A model generated the notes under the pieces. The model was not told the DNA's origin. It saw only the letters and a list, made by a program, of their open reading frames with translations, and did not search any database. This document shows positions 52,672 to 60,973 of a DNA stretch of 64,000 bases, one piece after another. The first letter of the stretch is position 1. Every line of letters begins with the position of its first letter. The translations under genes were made by a program, and so were the position numbers. Origin of the DNA: Pseudonocardia cypriaca. Its GTDB lineage: Bacteria > Actinomycetota > Actinomycetes > Mycobacteriales > Pseudonocardiaceae. The stretch spans positions 1,364,001 to 1,428,000 of the forward strand of contig NZ_VFPH01000002.1 of assembly GCF_006717045.1 (NCBI RefSeq), written 5' to 3'.

Positions 52672-53472
52672 TTGACCCACGTCGTGCCCGAGCACCAGCG
52701 CGCCGAGGCCCAGCGCACTCTCGCCGCGACCCCGGGGGTGCGCGGAGAGCCCAGCGACGCCGAACGCTCCCGCACGCTGATCGGCGCCGTCCGCACCGGC
52801 TCGCTCGCCACGATCGGTGAGGGCGGGTTCCCGTTCGGCTCGCTCGTCTCGCACGCGGTCGACGGGCAGGGACGGCCGTTGCTGCTGCTCAGCGACCTGG
52901 CCGAGCACACCCGCAACCTCGCAGCCGACCCGAGGGCGTCGCTGATGGCCACCGAGGCGGGTGCCGGCGACCCGCTGGCGCTGGCCAGGGTCACGGTGAT
53001 CGGCCGCGTCGGGGAGCTCGCGGGCGACGAGCGCGCCGCTGCCCTCGAGATCTACCAGGCGACCCAGCCCGGCGCGTTCTACGCCGGGTTCGCCGACTTC
53101 CGGCTCTACCGGCTGGAGGTCGAGTCGGTCCGGTACGTGGGCGGCTTCGGCCGCATGAGCTGGGTGGACGCCGCGAGCTACGCGGCGGCGGAGCCCGACC
53201 CGCTGCGCCCGCACGCCGAGCGGATCATCGCGCACATGAACGACGACCACGCCGACGCGTTGGTCCTGTTCTGCCGCAAGTTCGCCGACCGGCCCGGCAC
53301 GGCACAGGCGCGGATGGTGGGCGTCGACCGCTACGGCTTCGCCGTGCTCGCCGCCGACGAGCCGGACGGCCAGGAGACGGCCGTGCGGCTGCCGTTCGAC
53401 GAACCCACCGACACGCCGGATTCCGTCCGGAAGGCGATGATCGAGCTACTGCGGCGGGCGCGCGCCGCCTAG
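52672..53472 (+). CDS. HugZ-like pyridoxamine-oxidase-fold protein with DUF2470 domain
   Basis: 266 residues. The N-terminal split-barrel domain (SRTLIGAVRTGSLATIGEGGFPFGSLVSHAVD, RNLAADPRASLMATEAGAG) is followed by DUF2470 (HAERIIAHMNDDHADALVLFCRKFA). This architecture is that of HugZ-type heme-binding or heme-degrading proteins, though many members are only annotated as such. Starts at TTG 52672 with GAGGAGG four bases upstream. An iron-box-like sequence precedes it. Confidence 0.82.
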   Translation: MTHVVPEHQRAEAQRTLAATPGVRGEPSDAERSRTLIGAVRTGSLATIGEGGFPFGSLVSHAVDGQGRPLLLLSDLAEHTRNLAADPRASLMATEAGAGDPLALARVTVIGRVGELAGDERAAALEIYQATQPGAFYAGFADFRLYRLEVESVRYVGGFGRMSWVDAASYAAAEPDPLRPHAERIIAHMNDDHADALVLFCRKFADRPGTAQARMVGVDRYGFAVLAADEPDGQETAVRLPFDEPTDTPDSVRKAMIELLRRARAA

Positions 53473-53479
53473 TTCCGGT

Positions 53480-53914
53480 TCAGGTGGGACGCCGCGTCGT
53501 GCTGCTCGCCGCGGTGGCGAGCTCCTCGGCGTGCGCGCGGAGGATCCGGAGGTGCTCGGGGCACTCGTCGAGACGGTCGTGCGGGGCGCCGAGCATGTTG
53601 CGCAGCGCTGTTCGGGCCCGCTCGATCTCGCGGACGCGGTCGTCGAGCTGCCGCAGCTTCGCCATCGCGATCGCTCGCCAGCCGGGTGCGGTTCCGCCGG
53701 TCGGGGGGACGATCGCCGCGATCTCGGACAGGGTGAACCCGGCCAGCTTGAGCAGGTCGATGAACGCGACCCGCTCGACGGCGCCCTCGTCGTAGAACCG
53801 TTTGCCTCCCACGCGCCCGCTGGCACGCAGGAGGCCTTTGCGCTCGTAGAAGCGCAGCGCAGAGGCGGCCAGCCCGGTGCGGGCCCGCAGCTCGGAGATC
53901 GACAGTCCGGCCAT
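53480..53914 (-). CDS. MerR family transcriptional regulator
   Basis: 144 residues. LSISELRARTGLAASALRFYERKGLLRASGRVGGKRFYDEGAVERVAFIDLLKLAGF is the MerR winged helix (cited as region 4-61), followed by the coiled-coil dimer helix and a short C-terminus with one cysteine (DECPEH), so not a SoxR iron-sulfur sensor. Divergent from an SDR gene whose promoter has a MerR-type 19-bp spacer. Confidence 0.88.
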   Translation of the reverse strand: MAGLSISELRARTGLAASALRFYERKGLLRASGRVGGKRFYDEGAVERVAFIDLLKLAGFTLSEIAAIVPPTGGTAPGWRAIAMAKLRQLDDRVREIERARTALRNMLGAPHDRLDECPEHLRILRAHAEELATAASSTTRRPT

Positions 53915-53944
53915 TGACGTGAACCGTAGTTCAACCTGCAGGCT
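53914..53944 (+). promoter_or_regulatory. MerR-type promoter of the SDR gene
   Basis: TTGACG (53914-53919) and CAGGCT (53939-53944) are separated by 19 bp containing the dyad TGAACCGTAGTTCA (53920-53933). An overlong spacer with a centred dyad is the hallmark of MerR-activated promoters. The -10 match is weak. Confidence 0.5.
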
Positions 53945-53985
53945 CGCTGTGGAAAGAGATCGTGTGCGAGCGGCTGGAGGATCTG

Positions 53986-54762
53986 GTGACGAGGAACGGG
54001 ACGCGCGTGGCAGTGGTCACCGGGGCGGGGAGGGGGATCGGGCTCGCGATCGCGCGGGCGCTCGTCGAGGACGGGTTCACCGTGGTCGCCGGCAGCCGCA
54101 CCGTGACCGACGTGTTGCGCGCCGTCGCACCGGACGCGCTCGAGGTGGACCTCTCGACCCCGGAGGGGCCCGCGCTGCTCGTGCGGCACGCGATCGACCG
54201 GCACGGCGGGGTCGACCTGCTCGTCAACAACGTCGCGGGCACCTCGACACCAGCCGGTGGCTTCCTGGAGCTCGACGACGACGGGTGGCGGCACACGTTC
54301 GACCTGGCGTTCCTGTCGACCGTCCGCGCGACGCGGGAGGCGCTCCCGAGCCTCCTGGAGCGCCGGGGAGCGGTGATCAACATCGGTTCGATCAACGCCC
54401 GCCTGGCGCAGCCGCGCCTGGTCGCCCTGTCGGCCGCCAAGGCGGCGTTGTCGAACCTGGGCAAGGCGCTCGCCGAGGAGTTCGCCGGCCGTGGCCTGCG
54501 GGTGAACACCATCTCCCCCGGCCCGGTGTGGACCGACGTGTGGCGGTCCGAGGGCGGCCCAGGGGACGCGCTCGCGCGGCGGGCGGGCATCGCCCCGGAG
54601 GACGTCCCCGACCGGCTCCCGGCGATGCTCGGGGTGACGACCGGCCGGTTCACCGAGCCGGATGAGATCGCGGCGCTCGTGACGTTCCTCGCCTCCGGGC
54701 GGGTGCCCAACATGAGCGGGTCGGAGCTGGTGATCGACGGCGGGATGGTGAAGACGACGTGA
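53986..54762 (+). CDS. SDR family oxidoreductase lacking the catalytic tyrosine
   Basis: 258 residues, Rossmann fold: AVVTGAGRGIGLAIARALVEDG, LLVNNVAGTSTPAGG, INIGSINARLAQP with the catalytic serine, then ALSAAKAALSNLGKALAEEFAGRGLRVNTISPGPV, and the typical end GSELVIDGGM. The YxxxK motif reads L-S-A-A-K: lysine is kept but tyrosine is leucine. It may be a binding protein or use another residue. GTG 53986 has GGAGG five bases upstream; GTG 53962 is in frame. Confidence 0.85.
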   Translation: MTRNGTRVAVVTGAGRGIGLAIARALVEDGFTVVAGSRTVTDVLRAVAPDALEVDLSTPEGPALLVRHAIDRHGGVDLLVNNVAGTSTPAGGFLELDDDGWRHTFDLAFLSTVRATREALPSLLERRGAVINIGSINARLAQPRLVALSAAKAALSNLGKALAEEFAGRGLRVNTISPGPVWTDVWRSEGGPGDALARRAGIAPEDVPDRLPAMLGVTTGRFTEPDEIAALVTFLASGRVPNMSGSELVIDGGMVKTT

Positions 54763-54768
54763 CCGACG

Positions 54769-55845
54769 TCAGGCCGACGCGGCGGCGTGGCAGGCGCCCC
54801 GCCCCTCGGCCTGAGCCACGATCCGGCCGCCCGCGATCCGGACGGCCGCCTCGGTGGCGTCGCTGACCACCCGCTCACCCGCCGCCGCCGCGACGGCGCC
54901 CGTCTCGTCGTGCACCACCTGCAGCCGGGGCCACGCCGACTCGGGGAACGCCGGCCGGATGCAGCGGCAGACGTCAGCGACCACGAGCCGCGCGAGCGAG
55001 GCCAGCTCGCCGGGCTCGCCGGAGACCAGCACCGCGGTGACGACCGACCCGGGCGGCGCCGCCCGCACCGCCTCCTCTACGGCAACGAGCCGGTGCAGCC
55101 CGAGCACCGCGACGACGCCGTCGTCGGCCAGGCGGGCCGGCGCCTCCCGCACGGCGTCCACGGCGGCGGGCGGCTCCCACGCCCGGCCGGCCGGGCGGGC
55201 ATGGGGCACGTACGGCAGGTGGGGCGGGGCCCACTCGTCACCCCGTCCGCTGCCGAGCTCGAGGTCGGCGAGCCCTTCGCAGGCGGTGACGACGTCGAAC
55301 GGGTCGGCGAAGCCGGGCGCGGCGGCGGCCAGCTGGCCCGCCCCGTGCAGCGTGGTGAGCGCGACCTCGGCCGCGCGTACCCGGCGGCCCGCGCCCGACG
55401 GTCCGTCCACCTGCTCGAGCGCGAGCCCGAGCAGGATCGCGTCGAGCGCCATGAGCTGGGCGAACGGGGTGCGCATGCGCTCGTCGGCCAGCACCTCCGG
55501 CACGAGGTCGGCTCCCAGCGGCGTCGTGCCGTCGGGGTCGTCCGTGGCGAGGGGGAGCCGCCCGACCCACGCCCTGGCGAAGGCGCCGAGTGCCGTGCGC
55601 GCCGTGGTGCCGGGAACCACCTGCGGGATCGGGGCCCGCTCCGCCTCGGCGGCGAGCACGGCGAGGTAGAGGGCCCGCTTGCCCGGGAAGTTCGAGTAGA
55701 CGGCGCCGCGGGTCAGCTCGGCGCGCTCGGCGATGATGTCGATCTTGGCGTCGCGGAACCCGCGTTCGAGGAACTCGGTGCGCGCCGCCGCCAGCACCCG
55801 CTCGCGCGTGCGCTCCTGCGCCTGGGCCCTCGTGAGCCGAGCCAT
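54769..55845 (-). CDS. TetR family regulator with an extra C-terminal domain
   Basis: 358 residues, well above the 190-220 usual for TetR. N-terminal TetR helix-turn-helix (EFLERGFRDAKIDIIAERAELTRGAVYSNFPGKRALYLAVL, region 25-65) and ligand domain to about 200. The extra 155 residues include VVAVLGLHRLVAVEEAV, VVTAVLVSGEPGELASLARLVV and LQVVHDETGAVAAAAGER, reminiscent of a thioredoxin/peroxiredoxin fold but without a clear catalytic cysteine. Divergent from a P450 gene over a dyad. Confidence 0.8.
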   Translation of the reverse strand: MARLTRAQAQERTRERVLAAARTEFLERGFRDAKIDIIAERAELTRGAVYSNFPGKRALYLAVLAAEAERAPIPQVVPGTTARTALGAFARAWVGRLPLATDDPDGTTPLGADLVPEVLADERMRTPFAQLMALDAILLGLALEQVDGPSGAGRRVRAAEVALTTLHGAGQLAAAAPGFADPFDVVTACEGLADLELGSGRGDEWAPPHLPYVPHARPAGRAWEPPAAVDAVREAPARLADDGVVAVLGLHRLVAVEEAVRAAPPGSVVTAVLVSGEPGELASLARLVVADVCRCIRPAFPESAWPRLQVVHDETGAVAAAAGERVVSDATEAAVRIAGGRIVAQAEGRGACHAAASA

Positions 55846-55889
55846 CGCCCTCCCGTCGGTCGTCCGATGGGAATGCTACGGTCACCATT

Positions 55890-55908
55890 CAGATGATGTG
55901 AACATCTG
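55890..55908. promoter_or_regulatory. TetR operator candidate
   Basis: CAGATGATGTGAACATCTG is a dyad with CAGATG/CATCTG arms in the 84-bp gap between the divergent tetR and P450 genes. GAACATCTGG repeats directly at 55900-55909 and 55913-55922, the latter just before the P450 GTG. Confidence 0.5.
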
Positions 55909-55929
55909 GTCCGAACATCTGGAGGAGCC

Positions 55930-57126
55930 GTGCTCGCCCTGCCCGAGATCGACCTCACCGACCCGGCGGTGCTGAACGACCCGTTCACCGCCTACGCCCC
56001 GGCCCGGGAGCGCTCGCCGCTGGCCCGGCTGCGGGCGCCGGGCATGCCGCCGATGTGGGGGGTGCTGCGCCACGTCGAGGCTCGGGCGATGCTCGCCGAT
56101 CCGGCGCGCTTCGCACTCAGCCCCGCGAGCTACGCCTTCCGCCTCGAGGTCTCCGACGAGCTACGGCCCTACCTGCACACCGTGCAGGAGATGGAGGGCG
56201 CGAAGCACGTCCGGCTGCGCAAGCTGGTGGCCCCTGCGTTCACCGCACGGCGGGCCGCCGAGTTCCGGCCCCGGATCGAGCGGATCGTCGACGAGCTCCT
56301 CGACGACCTGGCCGAGCACGCCGCGGATGGCCCCGCCGACCTGCTCACCCGCGTCGCGCACCCCCTGCCGATGGCGGTGATGTGCGAGCTCGTAGGCATC
56401 CCGGCCGAGGACCGGCCGCGGTGGCGCGGGTACGGGGCCGCGATCTCGGCCGGTGCCGGTGCGGTGTTCGCCGCGGCGTTCCCCGAGATCATCCGCGACG
56501 CCGAGGCGGCGGTGGAGGCCCGCAGGCGCGAGCCGCTCGACGACATCGTCTCCGACCTCGTCCGCATCCACGACGAGGACGGCGACCGGCTCACCGACGT
56601 CGAGCTCGTCGCGCTCGTCTGGCTGCTCGTCCTCGCCGGGCAGACCCCGAGCAACCTCATCGCCAACTCCGTGGAGGCGCTGCTCGCGCACCCCGACCAG
56701 CTCGCCGCGCTCCGCGCCGATCCCGGGCTGGCGCCCCGGGCCGTCGAGGAGCTGATCCGCTGGTGCAGCCCCCAGCTGCTGACGATCCCCCGCCTCGCGG
56801 CGCAGGACGGCGAGCTGGCCGGCGTGCCGATCGCGAAGGGCGACCTGGTCACCGCCGTGCTCCCGGCCGTCAACCGGGATCCTCGGGTGTTCGCCGACCC
56901 CGACACGCTCGACATCACCCGCACCGGTGCGGCGAGCCACCTCGGGTTCGCCCACGGGCCGCACTTCTGCCTCGGCGCCGCCTTCGCCCGGATCCAGACC
57001 CAGGTCGCGCTGACGGCGCTCCTGCGCCGCGCCCCCGGCCTCGCGCTGGCGGTGCCGCAGGAGGAGGTGCGGCGGGCTCCCGACGGTGGCACCTGGCGGC
57101 CGGCCGCGCTGCCCGTCACGCTCTGA
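55930..57126 (+). CDS. Cytochrome P450
   Basis: 398 residues, soluble bacterial type. I-helix LLVLAGQTPSNLIANS (about 235-250) has AGQTP in place of the usual AGxET/D-T, ExxR in AVEELIRWCSPQ, heme motif LGFAHGPHFCLGAAFARIQ with the ligand cysteine near 347. No ferredoxin gene adjacent. Starts at GTG 55930 after GGAGGAGCC. The divergent TetR protein is the likely controller. Ends 15 bp from the convergent era gene. Confidence 0.93.
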   Translation: MLALPEIDLTDPAVLNDPFTAYAPARERSPLARLRAPGMPPMWGVLRHVEARAMLADPARFALSPASYAFRLEVSDELRPYLHTVQEMEGAKHVRLRKLVAPAFTARRAAEFRPRIERIVDELLDDLAEHAADGPADLLTRVAHPLPMAVMCELVGIPAEDRPRWRGYGAAISAGAGAVFAAAFPEIIRDAEAAVEARRREPLDDIVSDLVRIHDEDGDRLTDVELVALVWLLVLAGQTPSNLIANSVEALLAHPDQLAALRADPGLAPRAVEELIRWCSPQLLTIPRLAAQDGELAGVPIAKGDLVTAVLPAVNRDPRVFADPDTLDITRTGAASHLGFAHGPHFCLGAAFARIQTQVALTALLRRAPGLALAVPQEEVRRAPDGGTWRPAALPVTL

Positions 57127-57141
57127 CGGGCGCGCCCGCCC

Positions 57142-58056
57142 TCAGAAGCCCAGCTTGCGCAGCTGCTTCGGGTCCCGCTGCCAGTCCTTCGCGATCTTCA
57201 CGTGCAGGTCGAGGTAGATCCTCGTGCCGAGCAGCGCCTCGATCTGGCGGCGCGCGTCTGCGCCGACCTGACGCAGCCGGGCGCCGCCCTTGCCGATCAC
57301 GATGCCCTTCTGGCTGGACCGCTCGACGTAGATGTAGGCGTGCACGTCCAGGAGGTCGTCGCGGCCCTCGCGGGGCATCATCTCCTCGATCACGACGGCG
57401 ATCGAGTGGGGCAGCTCGTCGCGCACGCCCTCGAGGGCGGCCTCGCGGATCAGCTCCGCGACGAGCGTCTCCTCCGGCTCGTCGGTGAGCTCACCGTCGG
57501 GGTACAGCGGCGGCCCCTCGGGGAGTCGGGCGACGAGCAGGTCGGCGAGCAGGCCGACCTGGAACCCGTCGACGGCCGAGCACGGCACGACCTCGGCGAA
57601 ACTCATCAGGCCCGACAGCTGCGTGAGCCGCTCGGCGATCTGGTCGGGCTGCGCCTTGTCGGTCTTCGTGACGATGCCCAGCACCGGGGTGCGGCCGGCC
57701 ACCGAGCGCAGCTCGTTCACGATGAACTCGTCGCCGCGGCCCACCGGCTGGTCGGCCGGCACGCAGAAGCCGATCACGTCGACCTCGGCCCACGTCTCGC
57801 GCACGACGTCGTTGAGGCGGCTGCCCAGCAGCGTGCGCGGCTTGTGCAGGCCGGGCGTGTCGACGACGACGAGCTGCGCGTCCTCGCGGTGCAGGATGCC
57901 GCGGATGGCGTGCCGCGTGGTCTGCGGACGGCTGGACGTGATCGCGATCTTCTGCCCGATCAGCGAGTTCGTCAGCGTGGACTTGCCCGCGTTCGGCCGG
58001 CCCACGAAGCACGCGAAGCCGGATCGGAAACCCTCGGGGACCTGCGCGAACTCCAT
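57142..58056 (-). CDS. era: GTPase Era
   Basis: 304 residues. G1 GRPNAGKSTLTNSLIG, G2 region SRPQTTRHAIRGI, G3 DTPGLHKPRTLLG, G4 TKTDKAQ, and C-terminal KH domain IYVERSSQKGIVIGKGGARLRQVGADARRQIE (region 240-272). Binds the 3' end of 16S rRNA in 30S assembly. ATG overlaps the lhgO stop by one base (TGATG). Confidence 0.96.
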   Translation of the reverse strand: MEFAQVPEGFRSGFACFVGRPNAGKSTLTNSLIGQKIAITSSRPQTTRHAIRGILHREDAQLVVVDTPGLHKPRTLLGSRLNDVVRETWAEVDVIGFCVPADQPVGRGDEFIVNELRSVAGRTPVLGIVTKTDKAQPDQIAERLTQLSGLMSFAEVVPCSAVDGFQVGLLADLLVARLPEGPPLYPDGELTDEPEETLVAELIREAALEGVRDELPHSIAVVIEEMMPREGRDDLLDVHAYIYVERSSQKGIVIGKGGARLRQVGADARRQIEALLGTRIYLDLHVKIAKDWQRDPKQLRKLGF

Positions 58057-59276
58057 CACAGCGGCGCGACCGTCTCGCCGGTGAGCTTCTCGAGGATCTC
58101 CCGGCCGATCGGCAGCGCAGCGGTGGCCGCGGGCGATGGCGCGTTGAGCACGTGCAGCACGGAGCCGGCTCCCTTCCCCTGTTCGACGAACAGGAAGTCG
58201 TCGACCAGCGTGCCGTCGGGCTTCACGGCCTGGGCGCGCACCCCTGCGCCCGCGCGGTGCAGGTCCTCCGCACGGACGTCGGGCAGCAGCCGCTGGATCT
58301 GCTTGACCATCGCCGCGCGCGACAGCGACCGGTGCATCTCGCCGAACCCGTACTTCCAGTGGCGCTTCGCAACCTTGACCATGCCCGGGTAGGTGATGGT
58401 CTGCAGGAGCTCCTTCGGCTTGACCACGCCCCACGAGTAGCCCTCGCGGGCGAGCGCGAGCACCGCGTTCGGGCCGGCGTGCACGTGCCCGTCGATGCCG
58501 CGGGTGGCGTGGACGCCCAGGAACGGGAACGCCGGGTCGGGCACCGGGTAGATCAGCCCTTTGACCAGCCCCGCGGCGCGGTCGCTGAAGCCGGAGTACT
58601 CGCCGCGGAACGGGATGATCCGCACGCCGGGGTCGGCGCCTGCCGCCTTGGCGACCTCGTCGCAGCGCAGCCCGGCGCACACGACGACCTGCTTGCCCAG
58701 CAGGTCGCCGGTGGCGGTGCGCACGACGACGTCGTCGGCCCGCCGGGCGATCTGGTGCACCGGCCGGCCGAGGTGGATCTCGCCGCCCTCCTTGGCGACG
58801 AGCTCGCCGAGCTTCTCCGCGATCGCCCGGTAGTCGGTGATGCCGGTGGACGGGACGTACAGGGCGGCGATGCCGCGGACGTGCGGCTCGTGCTCGCGCA
58901 TCCCGGCCTGGTCCAGCTCGTGGTTCTCCACGCCGTTGGCATCGCCGCGCCGCTTGAGCTCCGCCATCCGCGGCAGCTCCTCCGGCTCGGTGGCGACCAC
59001 CAGCTTGCCGGTGACCTCGTGCGGCAGGTCGTGGGCGCGGCAGAACGCCACGGTCTCGGCGCACCCGGCCACCGCCAGCCGAGCCTTGTAGCCGCCCGGG
59101 GCGTAGTAGAGCCCGGAGTGGATGACGTTGGAGTTGTTGCCCGTCTGGTGGCGGGCGAGCTGCGGCTCGCGCTCGACGACGGCGACGGACCGCCCGGTGC
59201 GGACCACTGCGTGCGCGGTGGCGAGGCCGACGATGCCGCCGCCGACCACGACGACGTCGAACGAGGGGGTGGTCAT
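58056..59276 (-). CDS. lhgO: L-2-hydroxyglutarate oxidase
   Basis: 406-residue DAO-fold flavoprotein: FDVVVVGGGIVGLATAHAVV dinucleotide site, RHQTGNNSNVIHSGLYYAPGGYKARLA and PFRGEYSGFSDRA, FLGVHATRGIDGHVHAGPNAVLALAREGYSW (region 255-286), all typical of LhgO. Oxidises L-2-hydroxyglutarate to 2-oxoglutarate, feeding electrons to the membrane quinones. It is inserted between era and the cytidine-deaminase-like gene, with overlaps at both ends, so translation is coupled to the core genes. Confidence 0.92.
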   Translation of the reverse strand: MTTPSFDVVVVGGGIVGLATAHAVVRTGRSVAVVEREPQLARHQTGNNSNVIHSGLYYAPGGYKARLAVAGCAETVAFCRAHDLPHEVTGKLVVATEPEELPRMAELKRRGDANGVENHELDQAGMREHEPHVRGIAALYVPSTGITDYRAIAEKLGELVAKEGGEIHLGRPVHQIARRADDVVVRTATGDLLGKQVVVCAGLRCDEVAKAAGADPGVRIIPFRGEYSGFSDRAAGLVKGLIYPVPDPAFPFLGVHATRGIDGHVHAGPNAVLALAREGYSWGVVKPKELLQTITYPGMVKVAKRHWKYGFGEMHRSLSRAAMVKQIQRLLPDVRAEDLHRAGAGVRAQAVKPDGTLVDDFLFVEQGKGAGSVLHVLNAPSPAATAALPIGREILEKLTGETVAPL

Positions 59277-59626
59277 GAGGCGGTCTCCGCTGTGAGGGTC
59301 TCGACGACGGCGCCCGACGGGTCGGCGCGCAGGACGTGCGCGGTGGGCGCGAGGTCGCGGACGGCGGCGAGCGAGTCGGCGTCGACGGAGTCCGACCCGG
59401 TGACGACGGCGGCCGCCTCCAGCCCCGGTGCCCCGCTGGACACCGCGGCCGCCACCGCGGCCTGCAGCGCGGTGAGCGTGAGCGACGGCAGCGCGACGGT
59501 GGCGGCGGCGTAGGTGCGCCCGTCCGTGTCGCGGACGGCGGCCCCCTCCGCTGCGCCGGTGCGCGCGCGGGCGGACCGCGCCAGCGTCACGATCTTCGCG
59601 TCCTCCGGGTCACCCAGGTCGGGCAT
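59273..59626 (-). CDS. Degenerate cytidine-deaminase-like protein
   Basis: 117 residues with the outline of the cytidine deaminase fold (LARSARARTGAAEGAAVRDTDGRTYAAATVALPSLTLTALQAAVAAAVSSG; cited as region 14-64) but without the zinc motifs: no (H/C)AE and no PCxxC. A gene of this kind follows era in other actinobacteria. Likely a non-catalytic core protein. Overlaps lhgO by four and corC by 17 bases. Confidence 0.72.
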   Translation of the reverse strand: MPDLGDPEDAKIVTLARSARARTGAAEGAAVRDTDGRTYAAATVALPSLTLTALQAAVAAAVSSGAPGLEAAAVVTGSDSVDADSLAAVRDLAPTAHVLRADPSGAVVETLTAETAS

Positions 59627-60962
59627 CGCTCTCCTCCAGCCGTGCGCCGTCGTCGGATTCCGGTTCCTCGACGGGCTCCACGAGGACCGTGTTGATGCGT
59701 ACCCGCCCGCGGGCGTCCTTGCCCCCCTCGGCCAGCAACCGCAGCCCGGCCACCTCGGTCTCGGCGCCGGGCAGCGGCACGCGGCCGAGCTGCTGGGCGA
59801 GCAGACCGCCGACGGTGTCGACGTCGGCGGCGGCGAGGACCTCGCTCAGGTCGTCCTCCTGCCCGGCCGGGCCGTCGGGGCCACCGAACAGTTCGAGGAG
59901 GTCCTCCACCGGGAGGCGCGCCGACACCCGGAGCCGGCCCTCGTCCAGCTCCTGGACGTCGGGCACCTCCTCGGTGTCGTACTCGTCGGTGATCTCCCCG
60001 ACGATCTCCTCGAGGATGTCCTCGATGGTGACGACGCCCGCGGTGCCGCCGTACTCGTCCACCACGATCGCCATGTGGTTGCGCGCGGCCTGCATCTCCT
60101 TCAGCAGCTCGTCCACCCGCTTCGTGTCGGGCACGAGCACCGCGGGCCGCATCACGTCGGCCAGTGGGGCGTCCGGCGTCTCGACCTGGGCGCGCACGAG
60201 GTCCTTGAGGTAGGCGACGCCGATGATGTCGTCGATGTTCTCGCCGAGCACCGGGATGCGGGAGTAACCGCTCTTCAGGGCGAGCCGCAGCACCTTCTCC
60301 ACGGGGGTGTCGCGGTCGGTCCACACGACGTCCGGGCGCGGCACCATCACCTCGCGCACGAGCGTGTCGCCCAGCTCGAACACCGAGTGGATCATCTGGC
60401 GCTCGTCCTCGTCGACGACGCCGCTGGTGCTGGCCATGTCGACGAGCTCGCGCAGCTCGACCTCGGACGAGAACGGCCCCTGCCGGAAGCCCTGCCCGGG
60501 GGTGATCGCATTGCCGACGAGGATCAGCAGCTTGGTCAGCGGGCCGAGGAGCGTGGCGAGCGCCCGGACGGGCGCCGCGACGAGCATGCCGATGCGGTAG
60601 GGGTGCTGGCGCCCGAGGGTGCGCGGACCGACGCCGATGAGCACGTAGCTGACCACCACCATGATCGCGGCGGCGGTGAGCCCACCCGCCCAGTCGCGGT
60701 CGAAGAGCTGGATCAGCGCGATCGCCAGCAGCACGGTGGCGGCCGTCTCGGCGGCGAGCCGCAGCAGCAGGAGCAGGTTGACGTGGCGCGGGCGGTCGGC
60801 GGCGACGGCGGCGAGCGCGCGCGAGCCGGGGCGGCCTGCGCGCACGAGCGCATCGACGCGGGCGCGGGACACCGTGTTGAGGGCGGCGTCGGCGGCTGCG
60901 AACAGCCCGGCGAGCGGGACCAGCAGGATCGCGGTGACGATCAGCGGGAGGGTGCCGTCCAT
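59610..60962 (-). CDS. HlyC/CorC family transporter (CNNM-CBS-CorC)
   Basis: 450 residues: CNNM domain (AILLVPLAGLFAAADAALNTVSRARVDALV; IGVGPRTLGRQHPYRIGMLV), VVDEDERQMIHSVFELGDTLVREVMVPR, two CBS domains (SGYSRIPVLGENIDDIIGVAYLKDL; HMAIVVDEYGGTAGVVTIEDI) and the C-terminal CorC_HlyC domain (LRVSARLPVEDLLELF). Probable Mg/Co efflux or sensing; position between the deaminase-like gene and ybeY is conserved in mycobacteria. Confidence 0.9.
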   Translation of the reverse strand: MDGTLPLIVTAILLVPLAGLFAAADAALNTVSRARVDALVRAGRPGSRALAAVAADRPRHVNLLLLLRLAAETAATVLLAIALIQLFDRDWAGGLTAAAIMVVVSYVLIGVGPRTLGRQHPYRIGMLVAAPVRALATLLGPLTKLLILVGNAITPGQGFRQGPFSSEVELRELVDMASTSGVVDEDERQMIHSVFELGDTLVREVMVPRPDVVWTDRDTPVEKVLRLALKSGYSRIPVLGENIDDIIGVAYLKDLVRAQVETPDAPLADVMRPAVLVPDTKRVDELLKEMQAARNHMAIVVDEYGGTAGVVTIEDILEEIVGEITDEYDTEEVPDVQELDEGRLRVSARLPVEDLLELFGGPDGPAGQEDDLSEVLAAADVDTVGGLLAQQLGRVPLPGAETEVAGLRLLAEGGKDARGRVRINTVLVEPVEEPESDDGARLEESDARPG

Positions 60963-60973
60963 GGTCGGAGCGA

